Shown here: one piece after another, positions 27,561 to 37,817 of the stretch
How positions within the stretch are numbered: position 1 is the first letter of the stretch
How the letters are laid out: every line of letters starts with the position of its first letter
NCBI GenBank assembly: GCA_027451505.1
Contig: DAIDJD010000055.1
Coordinates: 1 to 38,427 of the forward strand
Direction: 5' to 3'
Origin: a candidate division FCPU426 bacterium
Lineage (GTDB): Bacteria > Oederibacteriota > JAJYGY01 > DAIDJD01
Length of the DNA stretch: 38,427 nt
The notes under the pieces: generated by a model
What the model was told of the DNA's origin: nothing
Databases searched by the model: none
What the model saw: only the letters and a program-made list of their open reading frames with translations
Program-made: the position numbers and the translations under genes

Positions 27561-28484
27561 GTGAGGATTTCGGGATTCACCATCGCCCGCAACGCCGTGC
27601 GCTTCGGCTACCCGCTGGAGGCTTCGTTGCGTTCCCTTTTGCCCCTGGTCGACGAGCTGGTCGTGGCCGTGGGCGACTGCGACGACGGCACCGCGGAGCT
27701 GGTGGCCGGGATAGGGGACCCCAAGATCAAGGCCTTCCCCACGCTTTGGGATCCGGCGCTGCGCGAGGGCGGGCGGATCCTTTCCCAGCAGACCAACTTG
27801 GCCCTGGAGCGCTGCACGGGCGACTGGGGGATCTACCTGCAGGCCGACGAGGTCCTGCACGAGGACGGCCTGGCCCCGCTGCGCCGGGCGCTGGAGCGGC
27901 ACCTCGACGACGGCACCGAGGGCCTGCGCTTCCCCTACCTGCACTTCTACGGGTCCTTCGCCACGGTCCAGGACCATCCCCTCAAATGGTACCCCTCGGC
28001 CGTGCGGGCCGTGCGCTTGGGCCGGGGCGTGGAATCCTGGGGCGACGCGCTGGGCTTCCGGATGCGCCTAGGCGATGGCCGGTTCCGGGACCTGCGCACG
28101 GCCCCGGCCGGCGCCACGGTGCACCATTACGGATGGGTGCGGCCGCCCCGGGTCATGCTCGAAAAGCAGCGCAACCTGGACCGCTTCTACCACGACGATG
28201 GCTGGCTTGAGGGCGAGTACCGCCAACAGGAACGCCGGGTCCGCGACTTCTACGCCGACCGCGGGAACCTGGCCCTTTTCCGGGGAACCCATCCCGCGAC
28301 CATGGCCCCGGCCGTGGCGGCCCAGGACTGGACCTTCGACCACGGCATAGGGTCCCAGCCCCCGGACTGGCTGCGGCACCTGCGCATCGCGCTGTTGTAC
28401 CGCCTGGAGGTGCGCCTGGCCAAGCTCAAGCGGCGCCTGAGTTCCAAACTGCGCGACCGCGCCCGCGAATCGACCGGCCTTTAA
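27561..28484 (+). CDS. Family 2-type glycosyltransferase
   Basis: RISGFTIARNAVRFGYPLEASLRSLLPLVDELVVAVGDCDDGT...DWGIYLQADEVLHEDG; GTG start. Confidence 0.8.
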   Translation: MRISGFTIARNAVRFGYPLEASLRSLLPLVDELVVAVGDCDDGTAELVAGIGDPKIKAFPTLWDPALREGGRILSQQTNLALERCTGDWGIYLQADEVLHEDGLAPLRRALERHLDDGTEGLRFPYLHFYGSFATVQDHPLKWYPSAVRAVRLGRGVESWGDALGFRMRLGDGRFRDLRTAPAGATVHHYGWVRPPRVMLEKQRNLDRFYHDDGWLEGEYRQQERRVRDFYADRGNLALFRGTHPATMAPAVAAQDWTFDHGIGSQPPDWLRHLRIALLYRLEVRLAKLKRRLSSKLRDRARESTGL

Positions 28485-29029
28485 GGGTCCAGCTCCCGGA
28501 GGCGGCGCGCGGTGTCGTCCAGGAGCGCGTCGGCCTGCGAAGCCTCCAGGACACCCTCGGCGATTTCCCAGCCGAATTCGCGGCGGATCTGGTTCAGTTT
28601 CAACCGGCAGCGCCTGAGATCGCCCTCCTCCCACGCCGTTTCCGCCAAGTCCAGGCGATCCCGGGCCACCTGGAAGCGCTCCTCCCGCTCGGTCATGGCG
28701 CGCTTCTGCTGCTCGCGGCGGTGTTCCCGGTGCCACCGAAGGGTCGGGGCCGGGCCCGCGGACCGCAACCAGAGGCGGATCACGGCCCCACCTTGTTCGT
28801 AGCCCCTCTGTTCTATCTGGCGGAAATACGAGGGCAGCACCTCCTCCTCGATGCGCGAACGCAGGCGGGGCGTGCCGTCGCCGCGCAGGCCCAAGCCGGT
28901 GATGATCCGGACCTGCCTACGCCCGGCCGCCAGCGCCTTGTCCAGGAAGTCCCGGCAGGCGCGCACGGCGGCGTCGGGGCCGCCGGGCGCGCTTTCGGGA
29001 TGGAGGTCGATCGAAGGGACGGGATCCAT
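28481..29029 (-). CDS. Smr-like domain protein with helical C-terminal tail
   Basis: SIDLHPESAPGGPDAAVRACRDFLDKALAAGRRQVRIITGLGLRGDGTPRLRSRIEEEVL fits the Smr pattern (DLHG...IHGxG) with substitutions. Confidence 0.65.
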   Translation of the reverse strand: MDPVPSIDLHPESAPGGPDAAVRACRDFLDKALAAGRRQVRIITGLGLRGDGTPRLRSRIEEEVLPSYFRQIEQRGYEQGGAVIRLWLRSAGPAPTLRWHREHRREQQKRAMTEREERFQVARDRLDLAETAWEEGDLRRCRLKLNQIRREFGWEIAEGVLEASQADALLDDTARRLRELDP

Positions 29030-29052
29030 CGGGAGATTTTCCGTGAAGGATG

Positions 29053-29080
29053 TTGCGCTTTATGCGGACCGGGCTATAAT
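29053..29080 (+). promoter_or_regulatory. Putative sigma-70-type promoter of dnaA
   Basis: TTGCGC - 16 bp - TATAAT, about 55 bp before the dnaA GTG. Confidence 0.6.
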
Positions 29081-29134
29081 ACCCGCACTTCACCCCTGCG
29101 ACATCCCCTTTAGCCCGATGACAGAGGCACCCAC

Positions 29135-30517
29135 GTGAACCGCGTCAAGCAGGCGCTTTGGCCCGAGGCCCTCGGCCTCCTGGCCCAGCGCATGGACCCG
29201 CAGTCCTTTGAGACTTGGTTCGCGCCGACCACCGCCGAGTGGCTGGACGACTGCCTGGTGGTCCACGTGCCCTCGCCGTTCTTCCGCGATTACATCCAAT
29301 CCCATTATTCCGGCACGGTCGCCGAGGCGCTGGAGCGGGTGCACTCCGGGCCGGTGGCCTTCCGCCTGGAGGCCACCGAGGCCTCCCACCTGCGCTGGCA
29401 GACCCAGATCGCGGCGCCCGAGGTCCCCCCTGCGGTGGCAGGGGACGGCGCCCCGGTTGCGGCCGCGACCGCCTACCAGCCCAGCCCCGAGATCAAGAGC
29501 GGGCTGCCGCTCAGCCCGCGCTACACCTTCGACCGCTTCATCATCGGCAACAGCAACCGCTTCGCCTGCGCCGCGAGCGCGGCCGTGGGCGAGTCCCCCA
29601 GCCTCAGCTACAACCCCCTGTTCATCTACGGCAAGGTCGGCCTGGGCAAGACCCACCTGCTCCAGGCCATCGGCAACCACGTCCGCGCCAGCCGTCCCGA
29701 GCTCCGCGTCCTCTACGTCACCAGCGAGATCTTCGTCAACGAGATGGTGCGCTGCCTGCGCGCCAACAAGATGGAGGAGTTCCGCTCGGCTTTCCGCGAC
29801 GTCGACGTGCTGCTGGTCGACGACATCCAGTTCCTCGAGGGCAAGGAGCGGATGCAGGAGGAGTTCTTCCACACCTTCAACAGCCTCTTCGAGCACAGCA
29901 AGCAGATCGTGGCGACCAGCGACAGCCACCCCAAGGACATCCACCTGGGCGACAAGCTGCGCAGCCGCTTCGAATGGGGCCTGACCGTGGACATCCAGCA
30001 GCCCGACCTCGAGACCCGCATCGCCATCCTGAAGAAGAAGTGCGAGACCGAGGCCATGGTGGTGCCCAACGACGTGATCCTTCTGCTGGCCGAGAGCATG
30101 CGCAGCAACATCCGGGACATGGAGGGCTCGCTCAACCGGGTCACCGCCTACGCGGCCCTGACCGGGCAAGTCCTGACCCTGGAGCTGGCGCGCCAGGTGC
30201 TGCGGGACGTGCTCCAGTCCGAGACCCGCGTCATCGGCATCGACCGGATCCAGAACGAGACCGCGGCCCACTTCAACGTGCGCGTCGCCGACCTGCGGGG
30301 CGCGCGCCGCACCGCGGGCGTGGTGCAGGCGCGCCAGGTCGCCATGTACATGGCCCGCGAACTGACCAACGCGAGCCTCACCGAGATCGGCGAGGCCTTC
30401 GGCGGCAAGAGCCACAGCACCGTGATCCACGCCATCGAGAAGGTCCGCGGCGAGATGGAAAAAAACGGCGTGTTCGTGAGCCAAGTCGAGAACCTGAAGG
30501 CCCGCATCACGGCCTGA
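29135..30517 (+). CDS. dnaA: Chromosomal replication initiator DnaA
   Basis: YNPLFIYGKVGLGKTHLLQAIGNH...VLLVDDIQFLEGKERMQEEFFHTFN...LRSRFEWGLTVDIQQPDLETR...GGKSHSTVIHAIEKV. Confidence 0.98.
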   Translation: MNRVKQALWPEALGLLAQRMDPQSFETWFAPTTAEWLDDCLVVHVPSPFFRDYIQSHYSGTVAEALERVHSGPVAFRLEATEASHLRWQTQIAAPEVPPAVAGDGAPVAAATAYQPSPEIKSGLPLSPRYTFDRFIIGNSNRFACAASAAVGESPSLSYNPLFIYGKVGLGKTHLLQAIGNHVRASRPELRVLYVTSEIFVNEMVRCLRANKMEEFRSAFRDVDVLLVDDIQFLEGKERMQEEFFHTFNSLFEHSKQIVATSDSHPKDIHLGDKLRSRFEWGLTVDIQQPDLETRIAILKKKCETEAMVVPNDVILLLAESMRSNIRDMEGSLNRVTAYAALTGQVLTLELARQVLRDVLQSETRVIGIDRIQNETAAHFNVRVADLRGARRTAGVVQARQVAMYMARELTNASLTEIGEAFGGKSHSTVIHAIEKVRGEMEKNGVFVSQVENLKARITA

Positions 30518-31685
30518 TAACTTCCCTCCAGCCTCCCGCCCCGTCCAGGGCCAGGATGCGCGTCACGAACCCCGGAACCTCCTCGGGGGCGTGGCTTACC
30601 CAGACCCAAGCCCGCTCCTTGCCCTCGGAATGGGCCCGCGCCAGCCGGTCCTCGGCCGCGGCCAACTCCTCGGCCCCCAGCCCCCTGAGGGCCTCGTCCA
30701 GCAGCAGCAGCCGCGCCGGTCCCTCCAAGGCGCGTTCCAGCAGCGTCAGCGGGGACACCCCCGCGGCCGCGGCCAGCTCCGGCCCCACCCAGGCCACCTG
30801 CTCGCGCAGCCTGGCTAGGGGCGTCCAAACTTCCCTGCCCCGCCCGTTCAACGACCAGGACCGCGCCCAGGCCTGGGGGTGCTCCCCGCTGAGGTAGGCC
30901 AGAAGGGTGCTTTTGCCCGCGCCGTTGGGTCCGGTCAGGAGCCAAGCCTCCCCGGCCCGCACGCTCCAATCCAGGCCCCGAACCAGGGGCCTCGCCCCGG
31001 CCCAAAGATCCAGACCCTCGCAACGGAAGCGCTCCACGCCCGGGCCCGGACCCGCCCCGACCCGGGCCGCCCACCGGGCCGGCGGCGGCGGCGCCCCGAC
31101 CCAGGGAAGGAGCCCCTCGCGCGCGGCCAGGTGCAGCACCGCGGCGCCGTCTTGGGCGCAGGCCTCGGCCGCGGCCCCCAGGAGGGCGCGTCCGGCGGCG
31201 TCGAGCCCCTCGCAAACGTTATCCAAGACGAGCACGCGCGGCCCGGCGGCCAGGGCGCGGGCCAGGCATACGCGGGCGATTTCCCCGTTGGAGAGCAGGC
31301 TCAGCGGGCTCCCGGCGAGCGCCTTGAGCCCGCACAGCCCCAGGGCCCGCTCGACCGCGGCCGGATCCGGTTCCAGGCGGTGCACCCCGCCCGGGCCGGG
31401 CTTCCAAAGGCTGAAGGCGGCGCCCAGCCACGCGGCCACGGTGGGCGCGTCCTGGCCGGCGACGGAATGGTAGCGTTCCTGCGCCGCCGGGCGCCAGGCC
31501 CCCAGAAGGGCCTCCCTCTGGCGCCAGCCCACCCGGACCGGGGCCAGGACGCCCAGGGCCCGCTCCAGATCCCGGGCCGCGGCCCCCGAAACCACGCAGG
31601 CCGCGACCGTGCCCGGGAGGGGCCAGGCCCCGGAGGTTAGGCGGGCCAGAAGTTCGCCGGGCTCCAGGACCGGGGCGCCCCCCAT
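30507..31685 (-). CDS. Two-domain ABC ATPase (ModF-like) with degenerate half-sites
   Basis: NBD1: LSNGEIARVCLARAL + VLVLDNVCEGLD, no Walker A. NBD2: TGPNGAGKST + LLLLDEALRGL + WVSHAPEE, no LSGGQ-like signature. Confidence 0.82.
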   Translation of the reverse strand: MGGAPVLEPGELLARLTSGAWPLPGTVAACVVSGAAARDLERALGVLAPVRVGWRQREALLGAWRPAAQERYHSVAGQDAPTVAAWLGAAFSLWKPGPGGVHRLEPDPAAVERALGLCGLKALAGSPLSLLSNGEIARVCLARALAAGPRVLVLDNVCEGLDAAGRALLGAAAEACAQDGAAVLHLAAREGLLPWVGAPPPPARWAARVGAGPGPGVERFRCEGLDLWAGARPLVRGLDWSVRAGEAWLLTGPNGAGKSTLLAYLSGEHPQAWARSWSLNGRGREVWTPLARLREQVAWVGPELAAAAGVSPLTLLERALEGPARLLLLDEALRGLGAEELAAAEDRLARAHSEGKERAWVWVSHAPEEVPGFVTRILALDGAGGWREVIRP

Positions 31686-31689
31686 GGGC

Positions 31690-32055
31690 TCACTCCCCGA
31701 CGTAGGCGTCGGCCTCGATCTCCACGAGAAGCGCCGGGTCGATGAGTCGGGACACCTCGACCATGGCCATGGCCGGACGGATGCTCCCGAACACCTCGCC
31801 GTGGGCCTGTCCGATGGACTCCCATTGGGCTATGTCCGTGACGTAGATCCGGGTCCGGACGACCTGGGACAACGAGGCGCCCGCCGCCTCCAGGGCCTTG
31901 CGGATGGTCTCCAGCGCGGCCCGGGCCTGCTCGGCGGCCGTGGCCCCCGGGCCCGTGGTTCCGGAGACGTGGACGTAAGGACCGGCCTTGACCGCGCGGG
32001 AATAGCCCAGCAGGGGCTCCCACTTCGAGCCGGAGGGGATGTTCACGCGGGGCAT
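31690..32055 (-). CDS. RidA-like (YjgF/UK114) protein
   Basis: MPRVNIPSGSKWEPLLGYSRAVKAGPYVHVSGTTG...VVRTRIYVTDIAQWESIGQAHGEVF...LLVEIEADAYVGE; paralogous to the Rid half of the 19478..20335 fusion. Confidence 0.9.
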   Translation of the reverse strand: MPRVNIPSGSKWEPLLGYSRAVKAGPYVHVSGTTGPGATAAEQARAALETIRKALEAAGASLSQVVRTRIYVTDIAQWESIGQAHGEVFGSIRPAMAMVEVSRLIDPALLVEIEADAYVGE

Positions 32056-32120
32056 GGGTTCCTCCAAAGGGATGGCGACGGGGATGGGAATGGGGGGAAT
32101 TCGGGAACCGGTTCTGAGGG

Positions 32121-32252
32121 CTACCAGCGTCCGGTCAGGCGCCCGGCGAAGCCCTGAAGGCCCCGGTGGCATTCCCTCAGGCGCCACAAAAGGGCCAGGA
32201 TCACCAGGGCCTCGGCCAACGCGACCAGCTTATAGACGAACTTCGGGATCAT
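32121..32252 (-). CDS. Small single-TM protein (43 aa)
   Basis: MIPKFVYKLVALAEALVILALLWRLRECHRGLQGFAGRLTGRW; ATG preceded by AAGGAAAGGGAAGCC; fills the gap in a tight operon. Confidence 0.45.
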   Translation of the reverse strand: MIPKFVYKLVALAEALVILALLWRLRECHRGLQGFAGRLTGRW

Positions 32253-32266
32253 GGCTTCCCTTTCCT

Positions 32267-32830
32267 TCAGGGGTAAAGGCGCACCTTGGCGCGGGCCCGC
32301 GCCATGCGCTGGTGGTCGTCCTGGAAGCGTTGGAGCAGTTCCCGGGCCAACGCGCGGGACGGGATGCCGAGGTCCTTGAGCCCGGCGGCCGCCACGGGTG
32401 CCCCGGCGGCGTCGATGTTGACCCCCAGGTGCACCTTCACGCTCACCCCGGTGGGCGCGGCGATGGAGACGCTCAATTTCCTGCGGCCCAGCCAAAGGTC
32501 GTTGCCGTCGCGCCGGACCTCCGCCCGCCCGAGGCGCGCGTTGAGGGCCGCGGCCAGGGTGGCCGCCATGAGCCATTGCCGGGCGACGGCCTCCTCCAAG
32601 GGCGGGCCGAAGAGCTCCAGCACGAAGTGCAGCATCCGGCGGGAACGGATGAAGGCGCCGGCGCGGGCGTCCTCCAGGTCGGCGAGGGCCTCGACCTGCA
32701 CCTCGCAGGGCCCCTCGAAGGCCAAAAGGCTGTCCCCGGCCACGCCGTGGAGGCGGTAGGCCCAGTGGCCGGAAAGGGGGGACCCATCGTAGGGGTGGGT
32801 CCCGGGGAGGAGGCGGACGGAGAGGGCCAC
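32267..32830 (-). CDS. DUF366-like protein
   Basis: YDGSPLSGHWAYRLHGVAGDSLLAFEGPCEVQVEALADLEDARAG...RRKLSVSIAAPTGVSVKVHLGVNIDAAGAPV matches my recollection of the DUF366 pattern. Confidence 0.7.
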   Translation of the reverse strand: MALSVRLLPGTHPYDGSPLSGHWAYRLHGVAGDSLLAFEGPCEVQVEALADLEDARAGAFIRSRRMLHFVLELFGPPLEEAVARQWLMAATLAAALNARLGRAEVRRDGNDLWLGRRKLSVSIAAPTGVSVKVHLGVNIDAAGAPVAAAGLKDLGIPSRALARELLQRFQDDHQRMARARAKVRLYP

Positions 32831-32832
32831 GC

Positions 32833-33656
32833 TCAGGCCGATGGGGGGAGCTCGGGCAGGCGCACCGTGGCGATGCGCGGCTGCCGGCCCAGGAAGCGCC
32901 GCGCCAAGCCGCGGAATTGCTCGGGCGGGTCGGTGACGTAGAAGCGGTGGCGGGAGAAATCGACGCGCCCGGAGGGGGCGCGGAGGCCGTCGGCCTCCAG
33001 CACGGTGCGCACCTCGCGGGCCACCTCGCGGGCTGAGTCCACCAGGGCGATGTCCGGCCCCAGCACCGCCGAGATCACGCCCTTGAGCAGGGGGTAGTGG
33101 GTGCAGCCCAGGACCACGCTCTCGACCCGGCGCCGCTTCAGGGGCGCCAGGTAGGCGCGGGCCACCTCAAGGGTGGTGGCGCTGCGGATCCAGCCCTCCT
33201 CGATCAGGGGCACGAACAGGGGGCAGGCCTGCGCCGCCACCGCGGCCTCGGGATCCAGGCCGTGGATGGCCCGGGCGTAGGCCTGGGAGCGCACCGTGGC
33301 CCGGGTCCCGATCACCCCGATGGGTCGGCCGCGGCGGCCGGCCACCGCGGCCCGGGCGCCGGCCTCGATGACCCCCACCACCGGAACGCTGAGGCGGGCC
33401 CGCAGGGCCGGCAGGCTGTAGGCGCTGGAGCTGTTGCAGGCGACGACCACCATCTTGACGCCCTTGGCCGCCAGGAAGGCGCCGGTCTCGAGGGCGAAGC
33501 GGATCAGGGTCTCGGGGCTCTTGTTGCCGTAGGGGGCCCGGGCGGTGTCCCCCAGGTAGATCAGGCGCTCGCCCGGGAGCTGGCGGATCATCTCGCGCGC
33601 CACGGTCAGGCCGCCCACCCCGGAATCGAAGACCCCGATGGGGCGGGCCCGCGCGT

Positions 33657-33660
<4 letters not shown>
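32833..33660 (-). CDS. murI: Glutamate racemase
   Basis: RPIGVFDSGVGGLTVAREM...YLGDTARAPYGNKS...VVACNSSSAYSLPALR...VVLGCTHYPLLKGVI; GTG start overlaps the cimA stop (GTGA). Confidence 0.95.
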
Positions 33661-35263
<1,603 letters not shown>

Positions 35264-35267
<4 letters not shown>

Positions 35268-35392
35268 AGGAATATCCTCCAGGCCGCCAGGATCGCGGCC
35301 AGCAGGATCGCGGCGCACACCAGCGCGGTCTTCAGGTGCCAGGCCGGCGCGAAGTCCCTTCCGTCGGCCCCCACCCCGCCGGACGCGCTCAC
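35264..35392 (-). CDS. 42-aa single-TM microprotein
   Basis: VSASGGVGADGRDFAPAWHLKTALVCAAILLAAILAAWRIFL; GTG start overlaps the lysC stop and its TGA overlaps the cimA GTG (GTGA at both ends). Confidence 0.65.
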
Positions 35393-36609
35393 GACGACGC
35401 CCCGAGCCGGAACTGGGCGTGCAGCGCCCGCACGGCGGTCTCGACGTCCGCCTCGGGGATGACCACGCTGATCTTGATCTCGGACGTGGAGATCATGCCG
35501 ATGTTGACGTCGGCCCGGGCCAAGGCCTCGAACATCTGCGCGGCCACCCCGCTGTGGCTGCGCATGCCCACGCCCACGACGCTGACCTTGGCGATGCCCT
35601 CGTCGACCTGGATGCCGCTGGCGTTGAGCTCCTTGGCCACGCCCTCCAGCACCTTCCGGGCCTCGCGAAGGTCGCCCTTGGCCACGGTGAAGGACAGGTT
35701 GTTGATGCCGGCCTCGGAGACGTCCTGGACGATCATGTCGACGTTGAGCTCCGCGGCGGCCAGGGGCCGGAAGATGGCGGCGGCGATCCCGGGCTTGTCC
35801 CGGATGCCGAGCACGGTCAGCTTGCACTCGTCCTTGCTGTAGGTGACACCGGTGATGAGGGCGTCCTCCATGCCTGCGGTCTCCTCCTGGATGGTGGTCC
35901 CTGGATTGTCGTTGAGCGAGGAGCGCACGTGGATGCGCACGCCGTTCTTCTTGGCGAATTCCACGCTGCGGGCGTTGAGCACCTGCGCCCCGGCCGAGGC
36001 CATCTCCAGCATCTCCTCGTAGCTGAGGGCCTCGATCTTGCGGGCGTCGGGGACGATCCGGGGGTTGGCCGTGAAGACCCCGTCCACGTCCTTGTAGAAC
36101 TCGCACAGGTCGGCCGGCAACGCGGCGGCCAGGGCCACGGCGGTCAGGTCCGAACCGCCCCGCCCCAGGGTGGTGATGTCCTCGTCCGCCGTCTGCCCCT
36201 GGAAGCCCGCCACGATGACGATCTTCCCGAGTTTGAGGGCGCGGTGGATCTTCTCGTCCCCGATCTTCACGATGCGGGCCTTGCCGTGGAACTCGTCGGT
36301 GATGATGCCCACCTGGGGGCCGGTGAAGCTGATGGCGTCGAAGCCGAGGTCCTTGATGGCGATGGCCAGCAGGGCGATGCTCTGCTGCTCCCCGGTGGCG
36401 AGCAGCACGTCCATTTCGCGCTCGTCCGGATGCTCGGCCACCTGGCGGGCCAGTGCGATCAGGTCGTCGGTCGTGTCCCCGGGGGCCGAGACCACCACCA
36501 CCAGGTCGTCACCCGCCTTGCGCGAACGCACGATGCGCTCCGCCACGGAGCGCATGTGGCGCGGGGTCGCCACGGAGGAACCGCCGTATTTCTGGACGAC
36601 GAGGGCCAC
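35389..36609 (-). CDS. lysC: Aspartate kinase
   Basis: VALVVQKYGGSSVATPRHMRSVAERI...TTLGRGGSDLTAVALAAAL...CEFYKDVDGVFTANPRIV; two ACT-like regions. Start GTG 36609 preferred (ORF track uses 36615). Confidence 0.95.
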   Translation of the reverse strand: MALVVQKYGGSSVATPRHMRSVAERIVRSRKAGDDLVVVVSAPGDTTDDLIALARQVAEHPDEREMDVLLATGEQQSIALLAIAIKDLGFDAISFTGPQVGIITDEFHGKARIVKIGDEKIHRALKLGKIVIVAGFQGQTADEDITTLGRGGSDLTAVALAAALPADLCEFYKDVDGVFTANPRIVPDARKIEALSYEEMLEMASAGAQVLNARSVEFAKKNGVRIHVRSSLNDNPGTTIQEETAGMEDALITGVTYSKDECKLTVLGIRDKPGIAAAIFRPLAAAELNVDMIVQDVSEAGINNLSFTVAKGDLREARKVLEGVAKELNASGIQVDEGIAKVSVVGVGMRSHSGVAAQMFEALARADVNIGMISTSEIKISVVIPEADVETAVRALHAQFRLGASS

Positions 36610-36619
36610 GGCCAAGCCC

Positions 36620-37816
36620 TCAGGCCGCCGGCGCCGCCTGGGGCGCCGGATGGAGGAATTCCCGCATCAGCTTATGGCCTTCCTCGAGAACGCGGCCCGT
36701 GCCGCGGGCCTCGGCCTCGGTGAAGGGTCGTCCCTCCCCCGATTCCAGGCCGCTGTCGTAGATCAGGTACGGCACGGGTTCGCCGCTGTGGGTGCGCAGT
36801 TCCAGCGGGGTGGCGTGGTCCGCCGTCACCAGAAGCCGCCAGGGGGTCCCCCGCAGGCCCTCCGCCAGCGGCGCCACGACCCCTTCGTCGATGAGTTCCA
36901 CGGCCCGCACCTTGGCCTCGGCGTCGCCCTTGTGGCCGGCCTCATCGGTGGCCTCCAGGTGCACGTACACGAAGTCCTTGCGCTTGAGCGCCTTGAGGGC
37001 GGCCGCGGCCTTGCCCTTGAAGTCGCTGTCGAGCCATCCCGTGGCCCCGGGCACGTCCACCACCTCCAGCCCCGCGGCCACGCCCAGGCCGCGCACCAGG
37101 TCGACCGCCGTGATGACCGCGCCCTTGAGCCCGAAGGGCGGCAGGCGCACCCCCCGCCCTTGGCCCCACAGCCAGAGCATGTTCGCGGTCTTGCGCCCCG
37201 CGGCCCGCCGCTCCCGGTTGATCTCGTGGCCCTCCAAGAGCAGGCGGCTGTCCTCCATCAGGCGGCGCAGGTCCTTGTGCCCGGCGCCCTTGGGCAGGTG
37301 CTCCTCGAAGGGGCGCCCGGTGATGTCGTGGGGCGGCACGCACTGGGCCTTCTCGTAGGATCCGCCCTTGAACACCGCCAAGTGCCGGTACTGCGTGCCG
37401 CCGGCCAGGCGCAGCCGCTCCGTCCCCAGGCGCTGCTGGAGCATCCGCACCAGGGCCCGCCCCTCCTCGGTGGTGATGTGCCCGGCGCTGTAGTCGTCCA
37501 TGACCCCGCCCTCGACGTGCACGAGGTTGGCGCGGAACGCGGTCTCCGTGGGGGCCACGTCGACGCCCAAGGCCAGGGCCTCGAAGGGCGCCCGGCCGCC
37601 GTAGTGGGCGCGGGGGTCGTAGCCCAGCACGGCCATGTTGCCCACGTCCGAGCCCGGGGGCAGCCCCTCCGGGCAGGGCCGGAACATCCCCAGGCGCCCG
37701 CGCGCGCTCAAGGCGTCCAGGGCCGGTTTGCGGGCCGCCTCCAGGGGCGTGCGCCCGCCCAACCCCCCGAAGGGCCGGTCGGCCACGCCGTCCATGAGCA
37801 CCACCACGTGCTTCAC
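36620..37816 (-). CDS. apgM: 2,3-bisphosphoglycerate-independent phosphoglycerate mutase, ApgM type
   Basis: MKHVVVLMDGVADRPFGGLGGRTPLEAARKPALDALSARGRLG...GSDVGNMAVLGYDP...DEAGHKGDAEAKVRAVE...VTADHATP. Confidence 0.93.
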   Translation of the reverse strand: MKHVVVLMDGVADRPFGGLGGRTPLEAARKPALDALSARGRLGMFRPCPEGLPPGSDVGNMAVLGYDPRAHYGGRAPFEALALGVDVAPTETAFRANLVHVEGGVMDDYSAGHITTEEGRALVRMLQQRLGTERLRLAGGTQYRHLAVFKGGSYEKAQCVPPHDITGRPFEEHLPKGAGHKDLRRLMEDSRLLLEGHEINRERRAAGRKTANMLWLWGQGRGVRLPPFGLKGAVITAVDLVRGLGVAAGLEVVDVPGATGWLDSDFKGKAAAALKALKRKDFVYVHLEATDEAGHKGDAEAKVRAVELIDEGVVAPLAEGLRGTPWRLLVTADHATPLELRTHSGEPVPYLIYDSGLESGEGRPFTEAEARGTGRVLEEGHKLMREFLHPAPQAAPAA

Positions 37817-37817
37817 G

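Noticed and set aside
28478-28486. Convergent stop codons sharing TTAA between the GT2 and Smr-like genes
   Set aside because: Compact convergent overlap, but such overlaps are common; no functional implication.
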